Positions 43,255 to 51,244 of a stretch of 64,000 nt of DNA are shown here, piece by piece. Numbering within the stretch: the first letter of the stretch is position 1; each line of letters opens with the position of its first letter. The position numbers and the translations under genes were made by a program. Origin of the DNA: CAVSXS01 sp963767715. Lineage in GTDB: Bacteria; Chloroflexota; Ktedonobacteria; Ktedonobacterales; Ktedonobacteraceae. The notes under the pieces were generated by a model that saw nothing but the letters and a program-made list of their open reading frames with translations, did not search any database and was not told where the DNA came from. Location of the stretch: assembly GCA_963767715.1 (NCBI GenBank), contig CAVYFA010000007.1, positions 1 to 64,000 of the forward strand. The letters are read 5' to 3'.

Positions 43255-44302
43255 GCTGCTGCGTCAAAAGCTGGCCGGTTTTATTGAGCTGATCAAGGCT
43301 ATTAAAGAGGCGTATATTATAGAGCGCCAGTGCGATATGGGAAGCCAGCAGTTGTAAAATAGACAGGTCTTCCTGGGTATATGCATTCGCTTCGGGATGT
43401 TGAATGGATAGCACGCCCAAAGACACATCGCGTATCTCCAGGGGCACAAAAATAAGCGACTCCATTGACCCGCTTGCTGTCACTTCGACGCGTTGGAACG
43501 GCAGGCGTTTCGCCTCCTTACTCATATGCTTGATGAACAGCATTTCCCGTGTCTCTATCACATGCTGGCAAGCGCCTTGCAAAGGCGCATTAAGTTGAAA
43601 AAGGGGACTGCCTTTCTCTTCCAGGTAAACGTCCAGCGTATTGGTTTGCGGTTGATATACTGCCAGTAAAAGAGCATAAGTGGTTTGGAGAATTTCGGGT
43701 AAATACGTTTGCAGTTTTTGAAAGAGAATCTCAACAGTCGCAAGTTCGTGATTGATTTCTTGCCCAATACGGGCAACCTCCTGATAACGCCACATCAACC
43801 ATGTTTCCTGAAGAATAAATGAGGCTTGATCGGCGAAGATCTGAAGCAGTTTGTAATCATCGAGGCCAAACTGCTGTGGCTGTCTGAAGTTGAGGTAGAG
43901 CACACCTAACGGCTGTCGATGTTGCCTCGTATACAGCGCCAGAGCCGCGAAAGCACGCATGTTCTCTGTGCGCGTCACCGTACTCTTGTATTCAGGCCTG
44001 ACTTCCAGATCCTCGACCACCAATACCCCTTGCCTCAACACCTGTTGCGCCAGCCCTCTCTCACTCGGCTCCTTGAACGGTACCTCTTCTCCCCGTAGCA
44101 AGTTACCCGCAACGGTTAGGGACTCCATGTATCGGCCGGTGATTGGATTAATTGCAAAGATGACGCAGGAATCTGCGGAGAAGAACGTCTGCGCCGTCTG
44201 TGCAAGACGTTGCAGCGTACTGATTAAATCTCCAGGAACTCTAGCCGTTTGTACCAGTACATCTAACAATTCGCTCAGACTGTACAACGATTGAGGATGC
44301 AC
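43049..44302 (-). CDS. GAF-domain N-terminal part of the split sensor
   Basis: The start is taken as GTG 44302 because GGAGG lies six bases upstream; the frame opens earlier (44653) but that overlaps the heme A synthase gene. About 417 residues: GAF1 (about 10-175: DSCVIFAINPITGRYMESLT, RQPLGVLYLNFRQPQQFG), a helical linker, GAF2 (about 205-370: ESLIFVPLEIRDVSLGVLSI), and the start of GAF3. After PYSIWPYDVANAA a stop occurs, and the domain continues in the +1 frame with EPIFAKNNTIFYTKLY. Only 57 bases separate it from the heme A synthase stop, so it may belong to the same transcript. Confidence 0.78.
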   Translation of the reverse strand: MHPQSLYSLSELLDVLVQTARVPGDLISTLQRLAQTAQTFFSADSCVIFAINPITGRYMESLTVAGNLLRGEEVPFKEPSERGLAQQVLRQGVLVVEDLEVRPEYKSTVTRTENMRAFAALALYTRQHRQPLGVLYLNFRQPQQFGLDDYKLLQIFADQASFILQETWLMWRYQEVARIGQEINHELATVEILFQKLQTYLPEILQTTYALLLAVYQPQTNTLDVYLEEKGSPLFQLNAPLQGACQHVIETREMLFIKHMSKEAKRLPFQRVEVTASGSMESLIFVPLEIRDVSLGVLSIQHPEANAYTQEDLSILQLLASHIALALYNIRLFNSLDQLNKTGQLLTQQLDSERALQATVDKIQDAAKADIVVLYPYDQALRRFVQSPIITGTLLGSTLQAMSPYSIWPYDVANAAT

Positions 44303-44358
44303 TTTGTACCTCCACTGGACGTGTGAAGAATCTGCCCGGACAGGCTGGCCGACAAGCG

Positions 44359-45333
44359 CTAGGGAACTGTTTTCAGTTCCAACCGCGAGCCCTCCACGCT
44401 CTGTGCCAGCCTCTTTCTCCTCCAGGGCCACCCCACCTGTACGCAGAGGATGCAGAGCACCGCGAAGAAGACCGAGATAAGCGTCGTATGAATGAGTGTG
44501 GCCAACATTTGACCGGCAGTCAAGACGTTGAATAGTCCGCTTATTGCCTGCAAGCTGATCAAGACGAAGGCCCACGAAGCTCCCGCGACGAGGTCCCTCC
44601 GCTGGTGGTAAGTGCGCAGGACAATTACCAGCAGGCACAGCACCAGCAGCCATAATAATCCGGCCGCGTAACGGTGCAGCACCTGGATGCCGGCTAACGA
44701 AGCGAAACTCGGGAAAAACGTGGAGCCGCAGGCCGGAAGAGTGGTACCACAGGCCGTTACCGCCCCGGTATGCTCAACCAGCGCGCCCGTATACACAACA
44801 ATGTACGTATAAACTGCCAGGCCCCACACAGGAAATTGCAAGCGGGAAACAGGCGCATCCATCTTTTCCCGCCCGGCGACTCGCTCCCCTCCAATCTGGA
44901 AGATACGCACGGTCAAGAGGATCACACTGGCAAAGGCGATCAGCGAGAGACCGAAGTGGATAGAGAGTATCCAGTTGAGCGCGAGCGTCCCCTCGAACAT
45001 GACCGTCAGAGCCCCCAACGCACCCTGCAAGACCACAAACAACAGGCTCAGGAAAGCGAAGAGCTTGACGCGAAAATCGGTACGGTACAGGAACCAGGCC
45101 CATACGGTTAAGACAAGCACCAGAAAGCCATCAAGGCTTGACATGACGCGGTGACTGTACTCGATTATCCCCGCGACAGTAATCACGCCAGGAATTATTT
45201 GACCGTGGCAAAATGGCCAGGTATTTCCACAGCCATGCCCGGAGCCCGTCGTCGTTACGAGCACACCTGCCAGGATGATGGCGTACGTGCCGATGGAGGT
45301 GATGACGGCAAATATTTTGATGAGACGATACAT
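44359..45333 (-). CDS. ctaA: heme A synthase (COX15/CtaA family)
   Basis: 324 residues with eight membrane helices. Heme ligand histidines in EYSHRVMSSLDG, LSIHFGLSL, VLHRYAAGLLW and LIHTTLISV, and two extracellular Cys pairs (CGNTWPFC and CGTTLPAC) of the Bacillus-like type. It oxidises the methyl group of heme O to make heme A for cytochrome oxidases. ATG 45333 is preferred; a TTG at 45366 would extend it by 11 residues. It lies in a minus-strand series with respiratory electron-transfer genes. Confidence 0.9.
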   Translation of the reverse strand: MYRLIKIFAVITSIGTYAIILAGVLVTTTGSGHGCGNTWPFCHGQIIPGVITVAGIIEYSHRVMSSLDGFLVLVLTVWAWFLYRTDFRVKLFAFLSLLFVVLQGALGALTVMFEGTLALNWILSIHFGLSLIAFASVILLTVRIFQIGGERVAGREKMDAPVSRLQFPVWGLAVYTYIVVYTGALVEHTGAVTACGTTLPACGSTFFPSFASLAGIQVLHRYAAGLLWLLVLCLLVIVLRTYHQRRDLVAGASWAFVLISLQAISGLFNVLTAGQMLATLIHTTLISVFFAVLCILCVQVGWPWRRKRLAQSVEGSRLELKTVP

Positions 45334-45486
45334 CGACTTGTTACCCCGCTTCTCCGAAGTGCGCAAATAGAATTAGAGATCGTAGCTCAGGTCTTATAAT
45401 AAGGAGATATCTCATTCCCTCGCACTACATGTCGCTGTCACGCATCAGTATTGTACCATATACTTCACGAATCCTGTTGCTCATCT

Positions 45487-46221
45487 TCATGTATGTGCTC
45501 CTGACTGGCTCGCTCCGTCCTTTCCCTCAGCCTGCTCGCGTATAGGGCTCCACAGCGGATACGGGATGCCCGCAAGACGATTGATGGCGATAGCCTGCAA
45601 GGTGAGAAGCACTACCGCGGCCATCAGCAAGACAAGCTGCCATGGTTGTCGCAGAATACCTAGCGAGACGATCAGCGTTGTTGCTCCAGCCGGTGGATGC
45701 GGAGACCGTAACAGGACCATCACTCCTGCCGTGAGCCCCAGCGAGAGCCCGGCCGCGATGACGCGTGGCCACGTTACCCCTATTGTCAGCGCCGGCCCCG
45801 CCATCGTTAACCCTGTCACTACCAGACTGAGATATCCGGCGGATGCTCCGACGGCATGACCTATCAGGGTATTGCGTGGAGAAGCGCTCGGTGCAGTCGG
45901 TGTATAGAAAAACAGAAAGGCAGTTGGGCCCAGTGAGGGAAAGATAAAGGGGGAGCGCGTAATGACGGCCAGAACTGACATCAGCCCGATGCTGATACAA
46001 CCATTGATGAAGCTAAAGAGCGCGAGCACCGGAACACGTGAATAGTGTCGCAAGAGCCAGGGAAGGCGCACCCGCGTCAGGATACCGCGCAGCACATCAG
46101 ACATCTCCCCGCCAAGCGGGTGCTCACGATCAATACGGCCCGCTACATGCCTTCCTGCTGCGCTATTCGGAAGACCGCCACGCGCCTCCTGCTGATTCGA
46201 TGCGTCCGTCTTCGGTTCCAT
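45487..46221 (-). CDS. HPP family membrane protein
   Basis: 244 residues. A polar N-terminal extension (about 1-55) is followed by five to six helices with the family motifs FINGCISIGLMSVLAVIT, PFIFPSLGPTAFLFF, and HPPAGATTLIVSLG, the signature that names the family. Some HPP proteins in cyanobacteria and plastids have been linked to nitrite transport, which would fit the NasA-like enzyme upstream. AAGGAG precedes the ATG. It is in line with the oxidoreductase genes, 93 bases after the small membrane protein gene. Confidence 0.85.
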   Translation of the reverse strand: MEPKTDASNQQEARGGLPNSAAGRHVAGRIDREHPLGGEMSDVLRGILTRVRLPWLLRHYSRVPVLALFSFINGCISIGLMSVLAVITRSPFIFPSLGPTAFLFFYTPTAPSASPRNTLIGHAVGASAGYLSLVVTGLTMAGPALTIGVTWPRVIAAGLSLGLTAGVMVLLRSPHPPAGATTLIVSLGILRQPWQLVLLMAAVVLLTLQAIAINRLAGIPYPLWSPIREQAEGKDGASQSGAHT

Positions 46222-46314
46222 TTAGCTCCTTCTTTTATTACTATGTATACAACCTCTGCTACTCGCCACAAAAATGACGCTGCTTCGCGACTCCTCCCTA
46301 AGCCAGCACCGCAG

Positions 46315-46596
46315 TTAGCCTCCGTGCCGCAGTGCGATGCGTGGATGGATGGCCAGCATGCGCAGCACTAGCAAACCCCCAAGGAAGACCAGCCCCGAGA
46401 TAAGCGCCAGCACCCAGGTATCCGCACCCTGTCCCGCCAGATAGCGATCAAGGGCGATTGTCAGGAGCCAGAGCTGGATGCCCAGCAACAAAATGCCCAG
46501 CGCGAGACCTGTAAGAACTACGGCAACCTGACCAGGTGGGGGTCTACGTTCGACATTGCTCGTCGTCTCACTCAGGAGTGAACGGTCATCATTCAT
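46315..46596 (-). CDS. small two-helix membrane protein
   Basis: 93 residues from the ATG at 46596 (GGAGATA upstream), which overlaps the Rieske gene stop by four bases (ATGA). Two hydrophobic helices (VAVVLTGLALGILLLGIQLW and WVLALISGLVFLGGLLVL) separated by a short polar loop. No motif. The tight coupling to the Rieske gene suggests a subunit or assembly partner of the same electron-transfer complex. The frame extends to 46728 but inside the Rieske gene. Confidence 0.75.
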   Translation of the reverse strand: MNDDRSLLSETTSNVERRPPPGQVAVVLTGLALGILLLGIQLWLLTIALDRYLAGQGADTWVLALISGLVFLGGLLVLRMLAIHPRIALRHGG

Positions 46597-47126
46597 TGCG
46601 GTATCTCCTCCACAGCAAACACAGTGGCACCTTCTTGCTGAAGCACAATTTTCGGCAAGGAACGCTGTGGTGGACCGGCGAGCGGCGCACCCGTTTGAGG
46701 ATCGAATACCCCCTCGTGACAGGGACAAACGAGCGTTCCACGTGTCGCATCATAATAGACGGCGCACGACAGATGCGTACATCTTCCGCTATAGGCGACG
46801 AAGCGTCCATCGGGCAGGTGCAGCAGGATAGCTTCGTCCTCGCTCGTCGGGTACTGGAAATAGCGCACGCCACCGCGCGGAATATCCGTTGTCTGCGCTA
46901 TCGCCTGCTTACGTGCAGTTCGCAGAGGATTGAGGTAGTTCAGCGCCACCACCCCGGCAGTGGCAGCAAAAAGCGCTCCCGAAGCCATCACTGTGAAGCG
47001 CAGGAGTTCCCGCCGCGAGACCAGGTCATCCGCATCCCAATGGTATGGGAACTCCGCGCGCCAGCGAGAGAGGCGGCGACTCAAGCCTCGCTCAGGAACA
47101 GTATCGTCACTTCTTCGCTTCATCAT
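46593..47126 (-). CDS. Rieske 2Fe-2S protein
   Basis: About 177 residues. A polar head, then SRRELLRFTVMASGALFAAT, a twin-arginine-like segment with a membrane anchor, then the Rieske fold: cluster motifs CTHLSC and CPCHEG with the Pro loop APLAGPPQRSLP. It carries electrons at a high potential, typically from quinol. The start at 47126 is chosen because AGGAGG is ten bases upstream; it overlaps the stop of the 4Fe-4S gene. No cytochrome b of bc1 type is nearby, so it may serve the adjacent molybdoenzyme. Confidence 0.9.
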   Translation of the reverse strand: MMKRRSDDTVPERGLSRRLSRWRAEFPYHWDADDLVSRRELLRFTVMASGALFAATAGVVALNYLNPLRTARKQAIAQTTDIPRGGVRYFQYPTSEDEAILLHLPDGRFVAYSGRCTHLSCAVYYDATRGTLVCPCHEGVFDPQTGAPLAGPPQRSLPKIVLQQEGATVFAVEEIPQ

Positions 47127-47746
47127 AGTACCCATGCCTCCTCTCTCGGCTGGCCCGATCGCCCGGTCTGAGTTCGGGCTTCTTCCAACAGGGCAACCAG
47201 GTCCAATTGCGGCGTCTCCTGTGGCAGCACGTGGTAGACGCGCGTGCGCACCGTCTGTTCGCCAAAACTGGTGATGTTCACGGCATGGCCCTGGCGCTGG
47301 TTCACGAACTCCTCATAATCGCCATACCAGAGCGCCTGTGTTGGACAGACCTGCGCGCACCAGGGCTTGAGGTCCTGGCTGGTACGGTCGTAGCAGAGGT
47401 TGCACTTCTTCATCAGCCTGGCCTTGACATCAAACTTCGGCACACCGAAGGGGCAGGCGTAGACGCAATTTCGGCAGCCAATACAACGAGAGGGGTCTGC
47501 TTGCTGTACAACCCCCTCGGCAGTTACCAGGATCGCGACGGCCGGGCAGACCTGTGCGCAGGGAGCGAGCGGATCTTGGCAATGCATGCACACTGTTGGC
47601 TGCGTCGCGACACTGCTCCCCCGGTCCACGAAGTCCACCATCACCATACTCTCTCCCTTGTGTGAATCACATTCGCGACAGGCCGCTTCGCATGCCCGGC
47701 AACCGATGCAGCGGGAAGGGTCAATGAATAACGTTTTGACTGCCAC
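47123..47746 (-). CDS. 4Fe-4S ferredoxin subunit (FdhB/DmsB/NrfC type)
   Basis: 207 residues from GTG 47746 with AGGAG seven bases upstream. It contains four cysteine groups for four 4Fe-4S clusters: CIGCRACEAAC, CMHCQDPLAPCAQVCP, CIGCRNCVYACP and CNLCYDRT with CAQVCP. Such proteins wire a molybdopterin enzyme to a membrane partner. It follows the molybdoenzyme gene by 33 bases. No leader peptide, so the complex faces the cytosol. Confidence 0.9.
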   Translation of the reverse strand: MAVKTLFIDPSRCIGCRACEAACRECDSHKGESMVMVDFVDRGSSVATQPTVCMHCQDPLAPCAQVCPAVAILVTAEGVVQQADPSRCIGCRNCVYACPFGVPKFDVKARLMKKCNLCYDRTSQDLKPWCAQVCPTQALWYGDYEEFVNQRQGHAVNITSFGEQTVRTRVYHVLPQETPQLDLVALLEEARTQTGRSGQPREEAWVL

Positions 47747-47779
47747 TGCTTTACTCCTTTCGATGAAGTCGAGACCTTC

Positions 47780-48475
47780 TCAGAAGGTCTTGGCATCTTT
47801 TGCTGGCTGGTCCTTCGTCTCACCAATGGCATACGGAAACATCTTCGGCGCGTTTTCGGGTGTGAAATTCTCCACGACACCATTTGTCTGGGGGGCTTCA
47901 TCCCTGGCGGTTAGCCGCTCCACCGTCGCCGCGCAGACCTTGTACTCTGGAATTTTCACATTCGGCTCAACCGCCGCATTCGTGAGCTGGTTAACCGCCT
48001 GCTCGTGCCCATAGTGGTAAGGAATAAAAAGCGTATCCGGCCGGATGGTCGGCACGACAAGCGCTTTGAGCTCCATTGAGAAACGCGGCGTGCGCACCCG
48101 CACGATCTCATCGTTGACGATCCCCAATCGGCTGGGCTGCCTGCGGATGTATCTCCACCCATGGCTCAGGAGCCTGCGAGTTGAGAAAGCCGAGCCTGCG
48201 GGTCTGGTTGCCACTGAGGTAATGGTAGACCACACGCCCAGTCGTGAGGCGGAAGGGATAGGAGCCGCCTGGTTCCTCGGCAGGAGGTCGATATGGAATA
48301 GGGAACATTTTTGCTTTGCCGTCTGGATGACCAAAGCGTTCAGTAAAGAGCCGGGGCGTCCCCGCATGGTCTTCAGAAGGGCATGGCCAGAAGACGCCGC
48401 CCTGCTCGTCAATCTTCTCCCAGGTAATGCCGTAGTAATCAGAGACGCCGCCTTTGGAAGCAATGCGAAGTTCAT
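47780..48475 (-). CDS. C-terminal molybdopterin-dinucleotide domain of the NasA-like enzyme (after a frameshift)
   Basis: Residues before about 48140 are out of frame. The genuine part reads SRLGIVNDEIVRVRTPR, then LKALVVPTIRPDTLFIPYHY and QLTNAAVEPNVKIPEYKVCA, the usual C-terminal molybdopterin-guanine-dinucleotide-binding domain. It joins the upstream frame at HPQAA if one C is removed from the CCC run near 48137. The intact catalytic subunit would span 47780-50084. Confidence 0.78.
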   Translation of the reverse strand: MNFALLPKAASLITTALPGRRLTSRAASSGHALLKTMRGRPGSLLNALVIQTAKQKCSLFHIDLLPRNQAAPIPSASRLGVWSTITSVATRPAGSAFSTRRLLSHGWRYIRRQPSRLGIVNDEIVRVRTPRFSMELKALVVPTIRPDTLFIPYHYGHEQAVNQLTNAAVEPNVKIPEYKVCAATVERLTARDEAPQTNGVVENFTPENAPKMFPYAIGETKDQPAKDAKTF

Positions 48476-49787
48476 TCCAGATATCTAGCGCCGTCCGGTA
48501 AGCAAAGAACTTGCCCCGTCCGAGACGTTCCGCGAGATCACAGATGATCCGCCAGTCAGGGAGCGCTTCGCCAGGCGGGTCCGCTGCCCGGTTGATCTTG
48601 ATGACGCGACCCTCCAGGTTGGTGGTCGTACCCTCGTCTTCGCACCAGACCGAGCCAGGCAGAACGACATCGGCGAGTTCGGCTGTCTCCGATTGAAAGA
48701 AGTCAATCACGATCAGTGGATCGAGGTTTTCCAGCGCACGCTTCACCACCTGGTTATCTGGCAGCGAGACCATCAGGTTCGAGCACACAATCAAGCAGCT
48801 CTTGATCTCGCCATTCGCCATCAGGTGCACCATCTCGGTTGCGGCTGCACCTTCCCAGGGCAGTTCCTCGGCGGGAATACCCCAGACATCGGCAATGTAC
48901 TGCCGGTCTTCCGGCACGTCGATGTGCCGGTAGCCAGGAAGCTGGTTGGCTTTCTGGCCGACTTCTCGCCCACCCTGACCATTGCCCTGTCCTGTCACCA
49001 TCATCGTACCGCTGCCGGGCTTGCCTACCTGGCCGCGCGCCAGCGCGAGATTGATGCAGGCCAGGCAGTTATCCACCCCGTGGGTGCTGTGCTCGATGCC
49101 TCGCGCATGCATGATGAGCGATCGGGCCGCGCGGCCATAGAGGCGCGCGGCCGCCAGAATGCGTTCAGCAGACACGCCTGAGATTTGCTGCGCATATTCG
49201 AGGGTAAATGGTTCGACCGCCTCACGTACCTGTTCCCATCCCTGAGTGCGTTCCTGCAGATAGACGGCGTCAATCAAACCATCCATAATGATCTGGCGCA
49301 GCATGGCATTCAGGACGGCGACATCAGTGCCAGGGCGCACCGGCAGCCAGAGATCAGCGGTGCGCGCCAGAGGCGTCTCGCGTGGATCGATGACGATCAG
49401 GCTGGCTCCTTTATCGCGTGCGCGCCAGATCCATTGCATCATAACCGGGAAGCACTCTGCGACGTTTACACCAACCGCCATAATACAATCCGTCAAGGGA
49501 ATATCGGTCATCGGCAATGGAGCGCGGTCGATACCGAAGGCCCTGGCATAGGCCACGGCAGCAGACGACATGCACAGACGCCCGTTGTAATCCACGTGGC
49601 GCGTGCCCAGGCCCACACGCGCGAACTTGCCCATGATGTAGCATTTCTCATTGGTCATCGAAGAGCCGCTGTAGATCGCAACGGCATGCTTGCCATACTG
49701 CGCCTGTATCTGTTTCCAGCGACCCGCTATGTAGTCCAGGGCCTCATCCCAGCTTGCGCGCTCCAGCTTGCCGCCCTTCCCTCCCCT
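48108..49787 (-). CDS. NasA/NarB-like molybdopterin oxidoreductase, central part
   Basis: The frame is open from 49787, just after an in-frame TGA; its first ATG is 49658, but GGKLERASWDEALDYIAG before it is genuine family sequence. The Mo-ligand Cys lies in GRLCMSSAAVAYARAFG, as in assimilatory nitrate reductases, and GQGNGQGGREVGQKANQLPG and RPGTDVAVLN are family blocks. It is nearer to NasA than to formate dehydrogenase, though the two are related. A +1 frameshift near 48137 ends the frame early. The enzyme probably reduces nitrate or oxidises a small substrate with the neighbouring 4Fe-4S and Rieske proteins. Confidence 0.8.
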   Translation of the reverse strand, partial: RGGKGGKLERASWDEALDYIAGRWKQIQAQYGKHAVAIYSGSSMTNEKCYIMGKFARVGLGTRHVDYNGRLCMSSAAVAYARAFGIDRAPLPMTDIPLTDCIMAVGVNVAECFPVMMQWIWRARDKGASLIVIDPRETPLARTADLWLPVRPGTDVAVLNAMLRQIIMDGLIDAVYLQERTQGWEQVREAVEPFTLEYAQQISGVSAERILAAARLYGRAARSLIMHARGIEHSTHGVDNCLACINLALARGQVGKPGSGTMMVTGQGNGQGGREVGQKANQLPGYRHIDVPEDRQYIADVWGIPAEELPWEGAAATEMVHLMANGEIKSCLIVCSNLMVSLPDNQVVKRALENLDPLIVIDFFQSETAELADVVLPGSVWCEDEGTTTNLEGRVIKINRAADPPGEALPDWRIICDLAERLGRGKFFAYRTALDIWNELRIASKGGVSDYYGITWEKIDEQGGVFWPCPSEDHAGTPRLFTERFGHPDGKAKMFPIPYRPPAEEPGGSYPFRLTTGRVVYHYLSGNQTRRLGFLNSQAPEPWVEIHPQAAQPIGDRQR

Positions 49788-50084
49788 TCAAATCATAGGA
49801 TAGTGCAGGCGATCAGGATGGTTGACCTGCTGGTAGGCCACAACACCCTTCGGGCAGAGCGACCCGCGATTATGCGGAAAATTGCGCGATTCAACGCCGA
49901 TAACCTGGCCATCGGCCACTTTCAGATACATTCCACACTGAACACCGCAGAAGGCACAATGGGTCGGCACCAGCGACTCTGGAACACGTGCTGCCGACCT
50001 CCAGCCCGATTCAGGCCTCCCTGCGGACTCAAAATCGTAGTTGAATTCGCGATCTGGCTGAAAAAAATCCTTATTGACTGACAT
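49788..50084 (-). CDS. N-terminal 4Fe-4S domain of the NasA-like enzyme, ending at an in-frame TGA
   Basis: 98 residues. It has the molybdopterin Fe4S4 motif THCAFCGVQCGMYLKV with the fourth Cys in GSLCPKGV, the entry cluster of this enzyme family. The frame meets TGA at 49788-49790 after LHYPMI. The following frame is the same and continues GGKGGKLERASWDEALDY, so only this codon interrupts the gene. Relatives have Arg or Lys there, so CGA to TGA is the simplest explanation. ATG 50084 is chosen because GGGAG lies six bases upstream. Confidence 0.78.
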   Translation of the reverse strand: MSVNKDFFQPDREFNYDFESAGRPESGWRSAARVPESLVPTHCAFCGVQCGMYLKVADGQVIGVESRNFPHNRGSLCPKGVVAYQQVNHPDRLHYPMI

Positions 50085-50152
50085 CATGCACTCCCTCTTA
50101 TACGGACCGGCAGCGCTGCTGACTTCGTTCAGCAGATCTGAAATGTACCGCC

Positions 50153-51220
50153 CTAGAGAAATCGGTTGCTCATGAGTTGATAATACGCCTCACCTCGCAG
50201 CACACGCTTGCATGTCGGGCAATAGTCCTGGAGTACGCCACGATCACCTCCCAGCTCGTAGTTCTGACCCAGGTCGTTCAGGACACCCTCGAGATCCTGG
50301 ACGAACTGCTGTGAGGGTAGTTCCTCGTTGCAGCGTTTGCAACGACCGGTCTGAGCCCGCGCTCCATAATGCTCCACGTCCTGGTTTACCGTTTGATACA
50401 GTGTGACGCCAATAGTTGCCGGACGTTCGATGATATGAAAGAATTTGCCGAATGGGATCGAAAGCAGCCACACCACCACGACCACCTCATGTGTGAGAGA
50501 GAGGAACCAGTAAAATCTTCCTCCCCAGAGGGTGGATGAGGCAGTCAGCGCCAGTCCGGTCACTGCAATCGCCACCAGGAGTACAATTGGTACCAGGTCG
50601 AAGCCAAAGCGCTGAATGGCGAGCAGTCCTGCATCGGTAATGCGCCGCCACAGCGCAATGGCTAGCCCGATCAGCAGCAGGGCCGCAGTGAAATCCAGTC
50701 CGTGAAAGATCACAAAACCAATCACTGAGTTGATGGGAAAGACAAAAAGTGGCAGGCCAAAGAACCAGAGCTGGTACTGTTCACGCGGCATCAAGGTGAA
50801 GTGGAGCCAACCAAACGTCAGTGGAAGCGTGATGGCCAGCGATAGAATTACGCCCCAGAAGATGCACATATGCATGATCCAGCGCTGCAGGCCTCGCTTC
50901 AGAATGAACGTCTGGGCAAAGATATCGGTCCACCAGGCTTTGGGAATGAGCAATGTGTAGCGCCGGAAATTGCGCAATGAGAAAAAGTTGACCCAACCAG
51001 CGCGGAAGTACCGCCAGGTCGGTGGCCGGCTAATCCAGAGTGTGTAGCGATAGGTCAAAGCGACGATGGTAAAGAGCGTAGCAACAGCGTAGCCAATCAA
51101 AGCTGAATCAAAGTCGCGTAACCCTCGCGAGCCGATGAAAATCAAAAGAACGAGAACGGCCGCGGCCAGTACGGCCACGATGGTTGCTAGCCTGGCAGAA
51201 CGGGACGTCTCGGGTCTCAT
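50153..51220 (-). CDS. membrane electron-transfer protein with C-terminal zinc ribbon
   Basis: 355 residues. Seven or so hydrophobic helices: two at the N-terminus, then RWIMHMCIFWGVILSLAITL, FVIFHGLDFTAALLLIGLAI, LVPIVLLVAIAVTGLALTAS and LTHEVVVVVWLLSIPFGKFF. The His residues within helices (WIMHMC, IFHGLD, LTHEV, FFHIIE) fit heme b ligands as in NarI/HdrE-like quinol oxidases. The cytosolic tail has CKRCNEELP and YCPTCKRVL, a zinc or iron site. It lies between zwf and the molybdoenzyme on one transcript, so it is the likely quinone-side partner. Confidence 0.78.
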   Translation of the reverse strand: MRPETSRSARLATIVAVLAAAVLVLLIFIGSRGLRDFDSALIGYAVATLFTIVALTYRYTLWISRPPTWRYFRAGWVNFFSLRNFRRYTLLIPKAWWTDIFAQTFILKRGLQRWIMHMCIFWGVILSLAITLPLTFGWLHFTLMPREQYQLWFFGLPLFVFPINSVIGFVIFHGLDFTAALLLIGLAIALWRRITDAGLLAIQRFGFDLVPIVLLVAIAVTGLALTASSTLWGGRFYWFLSLTHEVVVVVWLLSIPFGKFFHIIERPATIGVTLYQTVNQDVEHYGARAQTGRCKRCNEELPSQQFVQDLEGVLNDLGQNYELGGDRGVLQDYCPTCKRVLRGEAYYQLMSNRFL

Positions 51221-51244
51221 AGCGTGCCTCGTGACGCACCTCCT

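Noticed and set aside
464..49790. Recoding of UGA as a sense codon or programmed frameshifting as general explanation of the broken genes
   Set aside because: Many intact genes in the window end in TGA, no slippery heptamers were seen at the shifts, and the shifts sit in short base runs typical of indels.
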